Shown here piece after piece: positions 33,001-41,076 of a DNA stretch of 64,000 nucleotides (positions are counted from its first letter, which is position 1; every line of letters starts with the position of its first letter). The position numbers were made by a program, and so were the translations under genes. Where the stretch lies: assembly GCF_014633365.1 (NCBI RefSeq), contig NC_068344.1, positions 15,887,669 to 15,951,668 on the forward strand. The letters run 5' to 3'. The notes below the pieces were generated by a model. It worked only from the letters and a program-made list of their open reading frames with translations. It made no database searches and was not told the origin of the DNA. This stretch comes from Diospyros lotus. Lineage: Eukaryota; Streptophyta; Magnoliopsida; Ericales; Ebenaceae.

Positions 33001-33339
33001 TTCCTCGTCACACAATAAAATCTTAATAAACATATAAATTCACATTGGATCACATTTGCCCGTTTGGTTTCTATAAAATTATGGAATAAGAGAAAAAAGG
33101 AAAATGACCTTGAGAAGTTCTTTGACCTTTCTCTGAACCAGATTATCAGAGAAGCCAAACGGCAGCATCGCATCAACCGCGGCGTCCATTCTAGTCAGCC
33201 CCGGCTGCCACACCCGATACCAGAAACAGAACCGAAAATCAAAATCAACAGAGAAAGTAGAAGAAACAAGGGGGGAGAAAGTGCGGAAATGAGAGGGAAA
33301 TGGGAACAAAACCTTCCGTGATCTCCTTCTGGGCGCCAT
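18632..33339 (-). CDS. WIYLD-domain protein gene with about 14.7-kb span (host gene)
   Basis: The first three exons join in phase into a WIYLD domain (about residues 12-66: [25 protein letters not shown], then [20 protein letters not shown] and DAILDEQE). This small helical domain is known from plant SUVR histone methyltransferases, where it binds ubiquitin. No SET domain is present, so this belongs to the small WIYLD-only proteins, probably nuclear. The C-terminus has [17 protein letters not shown], a conserved acidic tail of such proteins, then a basic end (KRKSRWD). Exons: 33313-33339, 33109-33204, 32853-32984, 32725-32774, unidentified exon(s), 19518-19641, 18632-19032. The gap 19642-32724 is filled with transposons. 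Expected product is about 275 residues plus the missing part. Confidence 0.8.
19163..19190. repeat. ACATGG hexanucleotide repeat
   Basis: About 4.7 perfect copies of ACATGG inside the last intron of the WIYLD gene. Confidence 0.9.
19518..19641 (-). CDS. WIYLD gene penultimate exon
   Basis: 124 bp: acceptor TTTGGCAG, phase 0 start [20 protein letters not shown], donor ACAG|GTAAGA, ending in phase 1. The next exon starts in the matching phase. The 485-bp intron 19033-19517 contains an ACATGG hexamer array. Confidence 0.8.
19720..21449. repeat. Tandem array, ~630-bp unit, 2.75 copies, intronic
   Basis: The phrase TCACATTCAATTTCCTTAAT recurs at 19765, 20396 and 21024 (spacing 631 and 628), and the units align throughout. 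Copies start near 19720, 20350 and 20978. The third breaks off near 21449, where the copia LTR begins. Units contain no convincing gene; the small ORFs recurring in each are the same chance frame. Confidence 0.92.
21443..21787 (-). repeat. 3' LTR of a minus-strand Ty1/copia element
   Basis: On the minus strand it begins TGTTGGAGATC at 21787 and ends near ...AACA at about 21443 (left limit approximate, inside the tandem array). A minus-strand TATA box (TATATATAGG) lies at about 21550-21560. The adjoining C-run at 21788-21810 is the polypurine tract on the minus strand. Confidence 0.75.
21814..21996 (-). pseudogene. pol: copia RNase H C-terminal end
   Basis: Reads [17 protein letters not shown], then [20 protein letters not shown], the standard end of copia polyproteins (ADIFTKAL motif), and stops 27 bases before the polypurine tract. 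Confidence 0.93.
22505..23110. mobile_element. Insertion within copia pol: palindromic end plus minisatellite
   Basis: It interrupts the copia frame between the RNase H and RT parts. It starts with a GC-rich palindrome (TAGGCGCTAG-G-CTAGCGCCTA, 22519-22539), then CAGC-rich sequence, a 33-36-bp minisatellite and a GA-run (22922-22942). Copia sequence resumes by about 23110. The type is not identified and no target duplication was fixed. ORFs on both strands are low-complexity artefacts. Confidence 0.55.
22744..22915. repeat. Minisatellite, 33-36-bp unit, five copies
   Basis: GAGAGAAC recurs at 22744, 22780, 22816, 22849 and 22883 (spacing 36, 36, 33, 34), with AACGGCCAAGAGAYGAGATCG as the core. 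Confidence 0.85.
23249..23497 (-). pseudogene. pol: copia reverse transcriptase fragment
   Basis: Contains [17 protein letters not shown] and the catalytic [11 protein letters not shown] motif. Further RT sequence continues to about 23.9 kb with stops and frameshifts. Confidence 0.95.
24374..25370 (-). pseudogene. pol: copia integrase with GAG-pre-integrase remnant
   Basis: Open piece 24374-24961 includes [36 protein letters not shown] and [10 protein letters not shown], the C-terminal integrase block of copia elements, though its first 60 residues are out of frame. Further up, 24.96-25.37 kb reads in pieces as [17 protein letters not shown] and KRLGHPSF (GAG-pre-integrase). The frame is broken several times. 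Confidence 0.88.
25371..26339. other. Low-complexity, CA/TC-rich repeat DNA
   Basis: Phrases built on 'cgccatcatcgc', 'cttccgc' and 'ttgcttcgtc' recur between 25510 and 26030. Overlapping ORFs in three frames give only Ser/Leu/His-rich peptides, so none is called. (TA)n runs lie at 26090-26113 and 26165-26180. Confidence 0.5.
26340..26438 (-). pseudogene. 5' leader and gag start fragment of a Tat-like Ty3/gypsy element
   Basis: On the minus strand after the primer-binding site there is a short leader, then an ATG followed by about 20 codons ([19 protein letters not shown]) before the element is cut off. It is too short to place by family on its own; position after the LTR and PBS supports gag. 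Confidence 0.4.
26439..26454 (-). other. Primer-binding-site region, TGGCGCC type
   Basis: The minus strand reads TGGCGCCATCTATGGG right after the LTR. Plant Tat-lineage Ty3/gypsy elements carry TGGCGCCGTCTGTGGGAA-like sequence at this place. Confidence 0.65.
26460..27034 (-). repeat. 5' LTR of a Tat-like Ty3/gypsy element (minus strand)
   Basis: About 575 bp, plus-strand ends TGTTATC and ACAACA. A TATA box on the minus strand (CTTTATAAATA) lies near 26653-26663. The R region contains the 'cttgcgcaaacactctgatacttaagtcag' phrase found in plant LTRs of this type. No matching 3' LTR or internal coding region is in the window, so it is a truncated copy. Confidence 0.55.
27035..28470. repeat. CT-rich then GC-rich imperfect repeat block
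   Basis: 27363-27500 is CT/ACCC-rich. 27500-28440 is G-rich, with recurring 'gcgacggccgacgatgct' and 'ggtgcgagcacaaaggg' type phrases. ORFs open on both strands because of the bias and are not genes. Style and composition resemble the inner part of the Mutator-like element at 38.3-41.1 kb, but no terminal repeats were found. Confidence 0.5.
28471..29990. other. AT-rich intronic DNA, likely part of a Helitron-like element
   Basis: No coding. A block of about 120 bp is present twice (see 29222-29760), and the Helitron-like 3' end follows at 29991-30018. No 5' TC terminus was identified. Confidence 0.4.
29222..29760. repeat. Direct repeat pair, ~120 bp each, ~413 bp apart
   Basis: Around 29225-29345 and 29638-29760 both copies contain CATATGACATG, AAATATATAAGTTTTGTAGACAG and TCATATTTTC with few differences. 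Confidence 0.8.
29991..30018 (+). mobile_element. Helitron-like 3' terminus
   Basis: A perfect 6-bp hairpin CGTGCC-TGAA-GGCACG (29991-30006) is followed 8 bases later by CTAG (30015-30018) and a T. This is the Helitron signature: a hairpin just upstream of CTRR, inserted before a T. A (TA)n run follows. Confidence 0.6.
30019..32092. other. Intronic non-coding DNA of the WIYLD gene
   Basis: Starts with a (TA)14-like run (30018-30046). No transposon recognised. At least one missing WIYLD exon must lie between 19642 and 32724. A donor-like site at 31260/31261 (minus CATGAG|GTAATG), preceded by an open frame in the right phase, is the best candidate, but no AG acceptor fits. Confidence 0.4.
32093..32426 (-). 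repeat. LTR-like fragment related to the LTR at 17391-17789
   Basis: Plus strand begins TGTCACACCCTTAGGGTT, matching the reverse complement of the 17.8-kb LTR end, followed by similar GA-rich sequence. The right limit is unclear. Confidence 0.45.
32427..32654 (+). mobile_element. tRNA-derived SINE
   Basis: About 228 bp with an internal RNA polymerase III promoter: A box TGGCACAAGTG (32438-32448) and B box GATCAACTC (32483-32491), 45 bp apart. It starts with a GGGCATGGCACAAGTG head and ends in a poly(A) tail (32640-32652). Target duplication not clear. It lies in the WIYLD gene, antisense to it. Confidence 0.7.
32725..32774 (-). CDS. Probable WIYLD gene exon 4
   Basis: 50 bp bounded by a pyrimidine-rich acceptor (CTTTCATTTTAG) and a donor CAAG|GTAGTA. 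It reads [16 protein letters not shown] in phase after exon 3 and ends in phase 2. It is supported only by splice signals and an open frame. Confidence 0.5.
32853..32984 (-). CDS. WIYLD gene exon 3
   Basis: 44 codons in phase 0, from [17 protein letters not shown] to NICL. It holds the second half of the WIYLD domain and an acidic stretch. Acceptor TTGTTGCAG, donor CTG|GTATTG. Intron 3 is 32775-32852 (78 bp). Confidence 0.85.
33109..33204 (-). CDS. WIYLD gene exon 2
   Basis: 32 codons in phase 0, [18 protein letters not shown] to VKELLK: the first helices of the WIYLD domain. Acceptor GTGTGGCAG, donor AAG|GTCATT. Intron 2 is 32985-33108 (124 bp). Confidence 0.88.
33313..33339 (-). CDS. WIYLD gene exon 1 (MAPRRRSRK)
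   Basis: ATG at 33339 and nine codons, basic. Donor AAG|GTTTTG at 33312. Intron 1 (33205-33312, 108 bp) ends GGCAG. Confidence 0.8.
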
Positions 33340-33608
33340 TTGCTTCTTCTATCTCCAAGCTTCTGCTCTCCAGCAGCAGTAGTAACAGAGCAATACAGTC
33401 ACTCTCTCTCTCTCTCTGAGAGTTTGCGAAGACGAAGACGAAATGGGCAAGGGAAGATGAGGACGAGAGATTTGGCGATTCTCATGCTCTGCGCCCTCGC
33501 AATTTTCTCCTCTCTATCTCTCTCTCTCTCTCAAAACATTCAGAAAACGGAGCACCCTCTGTTTCGGAGAACATTCAGAAAGCGGAGCAAGGGGTTATAT
33601 AATATGAT
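33340..33608. promoter_or_regulatory. 5' side / promoter region of the WIYLD gene
   Basis: Upstream of the minus-strand ATG. It holds two CT microsatellite runs (33399-33420 and 33511-33531), which in plants often lie in core promoters as pyrimidine patches. No clear TATA box assigned. Confidence 0.35.
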
Positions 33609-33732
33609 TACTTAATGCTACGTGGGTGACAACTTAATTTATCACGATATTTTAGCATCAAAATATCACGATAAATTCAATCTAAAATTAAACCAATAAT
33701 TTGAATGTGAATACCCTCTCAGGCTTTCTTCC

Positions 33733-33774
<42 letters not shown>

Positions 33775-34040
33775 CTATTGCCGCCAACGTCTCCTCCCCC
33801 TTTGTTGCTGCCAGCTTCTCTTCCCCCCTTTGTTGTCTCCGGCTTCTCCTCCCGTTATCGTTGCCGCCGGCGTCTCCTCCACCCGCCCCTCACCTACTCT
33901 CTCTCTCTCTCTCGCCGCTATCCGCTGCTGTCGAATCTCAGCCGTCTCCCTCGCCGCATCCACCATCCGCTGCTATCGCCACACCCTCCCCTCACCCACA
34001 CTCTCTCTCATTCTTGTTGGCACTTTGGATAATACATTGG
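33609..34040 (+). mobile_element. Truncated Mutator-like repeat
   Basis: Starts TTAATGCTACGTGG, like the terminal repeat GGATAATGCTACAC of the 38.3-kb element. It carries the same subterminal near-palindrome (33639-33676) and then the same kind of (CT)n and CGCC-rich interior (CT run 33740-33772). The opposite terminal repeat was not found, so it is truncated or rearranged. Overlapping ORFs here are composition artefacts. Confidence 0.55.
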
Positions 34041-34739
34041 TGAGTTTCCTTATTCTTATCGTTCTAGCTCCATTACTAATTGGAGTCGGAGCACTGCACT
34101 TGAGCTAAAGCTTTAGTGTTTAACATCTAGGAGACTTTTCTATTTCTTGATGCGTGTTAATCTATGAAATTGAAAGATGTCGTAACCCTGGACGCATTCA
34201 ATGCATTTATCCGAAAACAGCTGGGAAAATTTATGAAAATCAAAATATAGTAGTATGATTGGTGTTATTGTTTCCCTGTTTGTTTACATTCCTGAGACAG
34301 CAATGCTTCAGAGTTTTCTGCTAATTGATTTTAATTTTCAGATTCATTGTCTCTGCAAAATCAATGCTCCTCTGATGGGGTAAATTTGTTGCTAGGAAGT
34401 GTGAATATATAAGTTTTCAAACCTGTGTACTTTTTGAACAATGAGTCAGTACGTATACTTTATAGTTTATAGGTTTAAGTTGAGAGCATATGGATTGAAG
34501 CTCTTAGTTTAATCTGGTTTAGAGCTTACAGAATCTTTACATCTGGAAACTTTAAGCTTGCCATCAATTGCCCAGCCAGCAGTTAGTATACTGTTTTTTG
34601 TTCGCCTTCTAATCTTTTGTTGAAATATAAATTTGATTTTACGTACGAAGTGCAGGTTTAAAATCCTTCCATCAGTTATCTGATGGATATGATTTGGGCC
34701 GGTTACATTTGCATTACTGGTGATTTGAAATGAAGGTTT
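34041..34739. other. Non-coding, nothing recognised
   Basis: AT-rich, with no ORF above about 60 codons, no repeat boundary and no RNA gene. Confidence 0.4.
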
Positions 34740-35100
34740 ATTGCATCAATAATCACTCAATTTTGCATTCTATTATTGTTTAGTTATTGAACTTTGAAAT
34801 GTTACCTATTAGTCATTGATATTTTAAAACTGTTATTGTTTAGTCACTAAACTTTAAAATGTTACCTACTAATCATTAATATTTCAAAATTATTTTTTAC
34901 TCATCACTCGTTAATCATTAAACTTTAAGTTCATCAATGACAAATGAGAAACAGTTTTGAAATATTAGTGACTAACAAATAATATTTTAAAATTCAATGA
35001 CTAATTAGTAACAGATTTAAAACATCAATGACTAATGAATAATATTTTAAAATTCAGTGACCAAATATAAACTTAAATAATTATTGATATAATTAACCAT
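34740..35100. repeat. Foldback (inverted-repeat) MITE-like element
   Basis: The left half (CTAT TAGTCATTGATATTTTAAAA, TTTAGTCACTAAACTTTAAA) is the reverse complement of the right half (TTTAAAACATCAATGACTAAT, TTAAAATTCAGTGACCAAA). Arms of about 150 bp fold around a centre near 34.9 kb. Non-coding; no target duplication assigned. Confidence 0.75.
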
Positions 35101-36351
35101 TTGCAGTGATTCAGATGAGTTTGAAATAGCTCACAGATAAAGCGATATAGAATGGGTATAGATGGAGAAAATATGGACAGAAAGTAGTGATGGGCAATCC
35201 TAATCCTAGATAAGAGAATTTGTTTTATTTAATTTTTAATTAAGTTTTAACGATTAATAAAAATAATATTTTATATTTAATTATTTTTAATTAATTTATA
35301 AAATATTTTGACATAATATATGTATTATTAAAATTAATATTCCTTATTAAAATTATTTTTTAAATAAGTAAAAATTTATACAAATATTTTTTTTTAAATC
35401 TGGACCAAAGCTTAATTTTTTATTATTGCTAAAGTGTGCTACAATATTCCAACTGTTGTAAACAGTAAAATTCAACTGTTTTTAACAGTATTTTCTAGAA
35501 TTTCTATAAATACCCCAACCTCATTTTTGAGATATTTAAGTGCTTACATTACATATTCAAAGTACCCAAAAGCTTTTAAATGCTCTCAAGTAAAACATCC
35601 AAATAATCTAAGGTTCTCGAAAGATTATTGCACATCCACCAAAAAGCTGCAAAACAAAAAGAGAAAAATTCTTCAAGTCTTCTATGACAAATCTGAACTT
35701 CTCCATTTGAAATTATAAATTTATTTATTTTATTTATATTTCATTTATCTTGTATAATCTGTTCTTAATTGCTTATTTATTTGTGTCAAAGTGTGAACAA
35801 TTACTTGTAATCATTTAAATTATTGTTGTGAATTATATAAGTTTCCTAGCATCGTTAAAATCTAAGTGTATCTAATTTTCAAGATAAGTTAAGAAGAAAA
35901 CTTTGGTGTAGTGATTTCCTAGAACCTGTTATAATCTAAATATGTATCTAGTTTCCAATGTGAGTTGTGTGAAAAATTTGATAAAATTGGTTTAGTAGAA
36001 CCCAATGGTAGTTAGACTTTGAGAGAGTGTAATAGGCGTGTGTGGAGACACCGAACCATTATAAATTATATTATGTTTCATTTTATTTATTCTTATTATA
36101 TTTTGTAGGTTGCATTTATTATTAATTTCAAACATAATTTATTATATTTATTAAATATATATTCTCTAATAAAATTATTAATTAAAAATATTTATTAAAA
36201 TTAGAAAAAAAAAATTAATCATTCAATTTATCCCCATCTTGAGTGACCGTATCCTAAAGGACCAACACTTGTATATATATTGTTGATTTCAACTTCTTAT
36301 CACTACTTTGAACTCTGTTTCTGAATATGTATAACTTGTGTCTTCTGCAAG
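35101..36351. other. Non-coding AT-rich DNA, repeat-like
   Basis: A TATA-like TATAAATACCCC box at about 35504 is followed by leader-like sequence and by 'gtgtggagacaccgaaccattataaa' near 36040, which looks like the leader of some retroelement. No element could be delimited. The small ORF 35434-35718 is probably not coding. Confidence 0.4.
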
Positions 36352-36699
36352 AGCTATTACAAATGTACATGTGCAGGATGCCCAGTGAGGAAGCATGTTG
36401 AGAGGGCAGGTCATGATCCAAGGGTTGTGATCACTACCTATGAAATGAAGCACAGCCATAATGTCCCGACAGCACAGGGCAATGGTGGCTACTTTGCTAG
36501 CGAACCTCTCACCAGCAGTGGCAATGCCAATGCATCCTTTGCTATAAGGCCTTTGGAAATTACCAGTAATGTGAGCCATACAACAAACTTCCAAAGCTCC
36601 CTTGACAATACCAGGTTACTGGCTACCAAACCTCAAGCGCCTTATGTGTTGCAGATCTTGCCGAGCTCATTGGGGGATTTTGGATTCTTAGGGTTTTGA
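36352..36699 (+). pseudogene. Orphan last exon of a group I WRKY transcription factor
   Basis: After an acceptor-like TCTTCTGCAAG the frame reads SYYKC...[27 protein letters not shown] and on to a TGA at 36697-36699 (115 residues). This is the second half of a WRKY DNA-binding domain with zinc ligands C-X4-C-X23-H-X-H, the group I C-terminal / group II pattern. The boundary before SYYKC is at the conserved WRKY intron. The WRKYGQK part and all upstream exons are absent from the preceding kilobases, so this is a gene fragment or pseudogene. The usual Gly of YEGKH is Met here. The remainder is the non-conserved tail. Confidence 0.8.
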
Positions 36700-38251
36700 A
36701 ACTCTCTAGGCTTCTTTATGGACCAATTACAAGTAGATAACGGGTTGCCCATAACCAAAGACAAACCCAAGGACAGTTATTTTTTGTATTCATTTCTAAG
36801 ATGAAAAGAATTGCTCACTTGTACAAACAAAAGCTATAAACCCTTACTAATCTCACAAATCTAGATAATTTGTTACACGATCAATAATTTATGGTACTCA
36901 CTCTAGACCCATAATGACAATAATTTAGTAGCATCATCTCACATATTAGTCAAATTGAGGGGTTATATGTCAATGAGACCTTGTAAAATTCAAAAACTTC
37001 AGTTTCGTTATTGAATTTCATTTCAATCTTAAGGGATAAGATTATTGTCTTTTTATCATTTAATATAGGACACTCATTATTTTCGAAAATTTCTTCATTA
37101 TCATCAAAAAAAAATTTATTATCTTTGAACGATTCCGCACAATTTTTCCTAGATCAAAAAAGATATAATCATATGAGAATACAATGTTAGCTATATAATT
37201 TGCATTATCCACAGATAATTTATTTTTTTTGTTTTAAATGGCATATGTCTGAAGAAGTTGTGCCAAATTTGAAGAAAAAAAACAAAACAAACATACCTAT
37301 GTCACTCATTAGGAATTCCATTTGTCTTTTAAAATATAATTCATTACCTGCAATAAAATCTGGAAAATAATAATAATTGAAAATTTCAATAGAAGTATAA
37401 TATCATACATGAATATATAAAAAGAAATGAAAGAAACAAAAACAGTGGAGATCAATAGAGGAGACATTATTAACATCTCTCATGCATTAACCCAAATGAG
37501 ATAAAGAAAACTAAAAGAATAAAATAGTACACACTAAGGATAATAGGGCAAAAATACATGGGTTTTAGAAAAAAAAAAGTAAGTAATGCCATGAGAAAGT
37601 AAATGCACTGACTAAATGCAATTACCGCGGAGTATATATGTATTCAAGTGTCTAATTCCTTGGAGTATATATGTATTCAAGCGTCTAATTCCTAACCCTT
37701 AGATCAGATAAGCCTTATCATGAAATATGCATAACACAATCACTTTTAAAGATTTGCAAATATATAGAAAAAACTTCAACACTCATAAAAGCAAGCAAAC
37801 TAGTTTTTAGAATTGAGAACTTGATGTGTGTAGAAGGTTGTTACAATGTAAGAGAACGACAAAATGTCAGAGATCGGCAAAGTGCAAAATGAAGCTAGTG
37901 AGGGTGAAGTGCGTCCGATTAACGACTTAGAAGTGATCGAAAATGTCAAAGATTGTCGATGACGACAATGAGAGATGAAGCCAACAAAGGCATCCATATT
38001 TTGGGAGATCGAGTTCTTGCTTTAGTACAAATAGACAGGAACCAAAGATGATGGTTGCTACTAGTGAGGATTGACAACAACAAGAAAACGATGATACAGT
38101 GGAGGTGGGCAATACGCCGAAGGTAGAGACATAGTGGGCGCTCGAGTTCTTGCTTCAGTGTAGGCAAATGAGGTGGAGGAGACACAGTAAAGAAAGAGGG
38201 GGGGGAAAATTTGGACAAATATTCAATTTAGGCTGAAAAATTAAGGAAAAA
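36700..38251. other. Intergenic, AT-rich; small tandem duplication
   Basis: No gene. A 40-bp unit (GGAGTATATATGTATTCAAG core) is tandemly duplicated at 37628-37690. The phrase CTCGAGTTCTTGCTT recurs near 38010 and 38140. Minus-strand ORFs at 37.8-38.2 kb show no family features. Confidence 0.45.
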
Positions 38252-38260
38252 TTTATAATT
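38252..38260. repeat. Left 9-bp target-site duplication (TTTATAATT)
   Basis: Identical to 41068-41076; flanks the Mutator-like element. Confidence 0.85.
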
Positions 38261-38313
38261 GGATAATGCTACACGAACTGAAAGTTGGATAACTTGGTGA
38301 ACAACCCAATTTC

Positions 38314-38343
38314 TCATGATATTTTGAAATCAAAATATCATGA
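38314..38343. repeat. Perfect subterminal palindrome
   Basis: TCATGATATTTTGA-AA-TCAAAATATCATGA, 14-bp arms, 53 bp inside the left end of the Mutator-like element. Versions of it occur in the elements at 33.6 and 61.7 kb. Confidence 0.9.
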
Positions 38344-39626
38344 TATTTTATCTAAAATTTTGAATACCCGCCCAATACGTTCTTTATCCTTCCTCCCCCC
38401 TCACTCATTCTCTCTTTTTCCCCTTCTCCCTTACCTCTCACCTCTCCAGTCGCAGTCCACCTCCGCCCGCGCTGACCTCGACCTCCTTCTCTGTTTACCT
38501 CCGCCTCCGCTCGAGCCCACCTCCGCCACCGCTCGAGCCCGCCTCTGTTCGCCTCCGCCTCCGCTCAAGCCCGCCTTTGTTCGCCTCCGCCTCTGCTCGA
38601 GCCAGCCTCCACCTCTGCCTCTGTTCGCCTTCGCCTCCCTCTATCTCCCCCCATCCCTTTCTCCTTCCCCCCCTCTCGCCTCATTCTCTCTCAGCTCATT
38701 CTCGCCAACACATTCGACGCCTCCATCTTCTTTCTCTCTCTGGGCCTCCATCTCCACTGATGCCTCCGCCTCCACCGTTTGCCGCCGACACCTCCATCTC
38801 CACTCACACTCTCTCTCTCTCTCTCTCTCTCTCTCAACACATATACAAATATATAATATATTTATTAAAAATATATGTAAATATAATTTAGGTTAAATAT
38901 ATATATTTTCTAAACAAAAATATAGACTAAATAAGAATAAAAATAAATAATATATTTTGAGTTCAAAATACATAAAATTTTATATTTTGTACAAATGATA
39001 AATAAAAAAAATATAATAATATCATCATAAGAATATATTTTTTATTAAAAGTAAATATTATCATATTATAGTTTATAGTTTGATTTATATTTTATAACTT
39101 AAAAAATAGAACAAAATTACAGAATAAATTTTTAACAATAACAAGTCAAATTATACTCTTTAAATATTTTAATTTAAAGAAACATTATGAATTTCACTAA
39201 AAACAAAATTCCAAAATAAAGGAAAAGTCAAATATGTCTATGAGAATTGCATCAAATAAATTTATTTTTTTTAGTCCACTAATCTCTACTTGTTCAGAAT
39301 AATAAGTTTAAATAATTTATAATTTTAATTATATTTTTTCTCTTTATTATTCATACAAAATATAAATTTTTATGTATTTTATGTATAAATAATTATGTAT
39401 ATTTATATGTTATTATTTTATTTATATTGCTTGAATTGAAAGATTAAAAATTATCTGTAAAATTATACAAAAATCTTAATATTATATTTTACAAAAATCA
39501 AAAATTATATTTGAAGTTAAAACAAAATCTTAGGCTGTTGTCTCAGATTTATACATATAATATAAATAGATAAGAAAATAAATAATATGTAAATAACATA
39601 TAATATCATATATATCATATTATATA

Positions 39627-40494
39627 CTATGAAGCACGGAAACGCGAAGACGGCTCGAAACGGCCTTCGAAATGTTTCTGTAAATTGCGAAATGTTCTGG
39701 GGGCCGTTTCGCAATTTACACTAAATGTGGGAAACGCGTTTCACACTTGAAACGCATTTCTAGCGACCACAGTCGCTCACCTGCAGGAGGAAGACAATGG
39801 TCACTGAGAGGCGAGGCTGCAGCGGCGGTTGGCGGCAAGGCCAGATATGGAGTGTGCAGCAACGGTCGAGGCGAGAGACTGTGTACGGCGGTGGGTGGCG
39901 ACTAGGGTGAGAGGTGAGCGACGATGGTAGAAACGCTTCGACTGTGAGAGAGGCGAGATCGAACGCGATGGTGAGGGCAAGAGACTCGTCAATGGGGAGA
40001 GAGGCGAACGAAGGTGGCAGAAACACTTCGACTATGAGAGAGGCGAGACGAAGACGAGGGTAAGGGCAAGAAACTCGTCGATGGCGATTGAGAGAGACAT
40101 CAACGATGGCAGAGATTGACTGTGAGAGAGGCAAGATCGACGGCGAGGGCGAGGACGAGGGCAATAGACACGTCGATTGCAAGAAAGGCGGCGAGTCGAC
40201 GACGGGGGCAGACGAAAGAAGCGGCATGAGTCTAGGGTTTGCAAAATCGAAACAGCCATTGACAGCAAGTTGCAGGTAATACTCTAGGGTAATACTGTAA
40301 ATTACATTATTTATAGTATTTCTAAGTTTGCAAAATTATAACTTAATATTATTTATAGTATATAAATTATATATTAATTTCACATACACCCCTATATTTT
40401 TTAAAATGACAGTTTACCCCGCGTTTCCGTTTCCTAACTTTTTTGAAAAATACCGTTTCCGCGTTTTCGCATTTCCCGTTTCCGTGTAACATAG
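39627..40494. mobile_element. Nested 868-bp TIR element, hAT-like by target duplication
   Basis: The left end CTATGAAGCACGGAAACG and the right end (reverse complement CTATGTTACACGGAAACG) form imperfect terminal repeats. An 8-bp duplication ATTATATA flanks it (39619-39626 and 40495-40502), a length typical of hAT elements, though the site is AT-rich. Interior: repeated 'cgatggcagaaacacttcgac' type phrases (39900-40180), no transposase. Confidence 0.65.
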
Positions 40495-41067
40495 ATTATA
40501 TATATATATATATATGTTAGCTAACAGTGACCCAGAAAGAGAGAGGCACTGGAACGGCGGATGTCAGCGGAGGTGACTGCGACGGTGAGAAACGAGAAGA
40601 GAGAAAGGGGGAGGGGAGAAGGAGAAAAAGAAAGAGATGGAGTCGTCGGTGGGGTGCGGCGGTGCGAGCGGATGTGATGGTGGTCTGACTGGCGCTGTGG
40701 GGGGGGACGACGGACTGTGGCCGGTGGTGAGAGCGAGGCGGTGCGATTGGAAGAGGGAGGGGCGACAGAGGACCTTGGTTGACTAGATAGGGGGCGACGG
40801 CGATGCTCATCGTAGTGGAGAGGCAAGGGTGGACGCTGCAACCTGTAGGGATGAGTTTGAGAGATAGAGTGGGTTTGAGAGATGGTAGTTTTGAGGGAGA
40901 GAATGAGTTTGCAAATGGGCGGGTAAAGATGAAAATGAAAGAGAGTGAAAGGTGAGACTGAAAGAGAGAGTGAGGGTGAACTTGTCTTTTACACTAAGGG
41001 TTAAATATGTAATTTTACTAGAATTATTCAATTTTTTGTCCATTATTACGTTGGTGTAGCATTATCC

Positions 41068-41076
41068 TTTATAATT
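41068..41076. repeat. Right 9-bp target-site duplication (TTTATAATT)
   Basis: Copy of 38252-38260. Confidence 0.85.

Larger units (their letters stand above)
38261..41067. mobile_element. Non-autonomous Mutator-like element (2.8 kb)
   Basis: Ends GGATAATGCTACACGAAC and, reverse-complemented, GGATAATGCTACACCAAC (17 of 18), with a 9-bp duplication TTTATAATT on both sides, the Mutator-superfamily hallmark. No transposase. Interior: subterminal palindrome 38314-38343, CT/CGCC-rich part to 38840, AT-rich part to 39626, a nested TIR element 39627-40494, then GA/CGG-rich sequence. Long ORFs on either strand (for example 38285-38896) are Ser/Pro/Leu-rich products of the base bias. Confidence 0.85.

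Noticed and set aside
35434..35718. 94-codon ORF downstream of a TATA-like box
   Set aside because: No family features, very AT-rich codons, surrounded by repeat-like leader sequence.
38285..38896. 203-codon ORF, Ser/Pro/Leu-rich
   Set aside because: It begins inside the Mutator-like terminal region and runs through CT-rich low-complexity DNA and a CT microsatellite; no domain.
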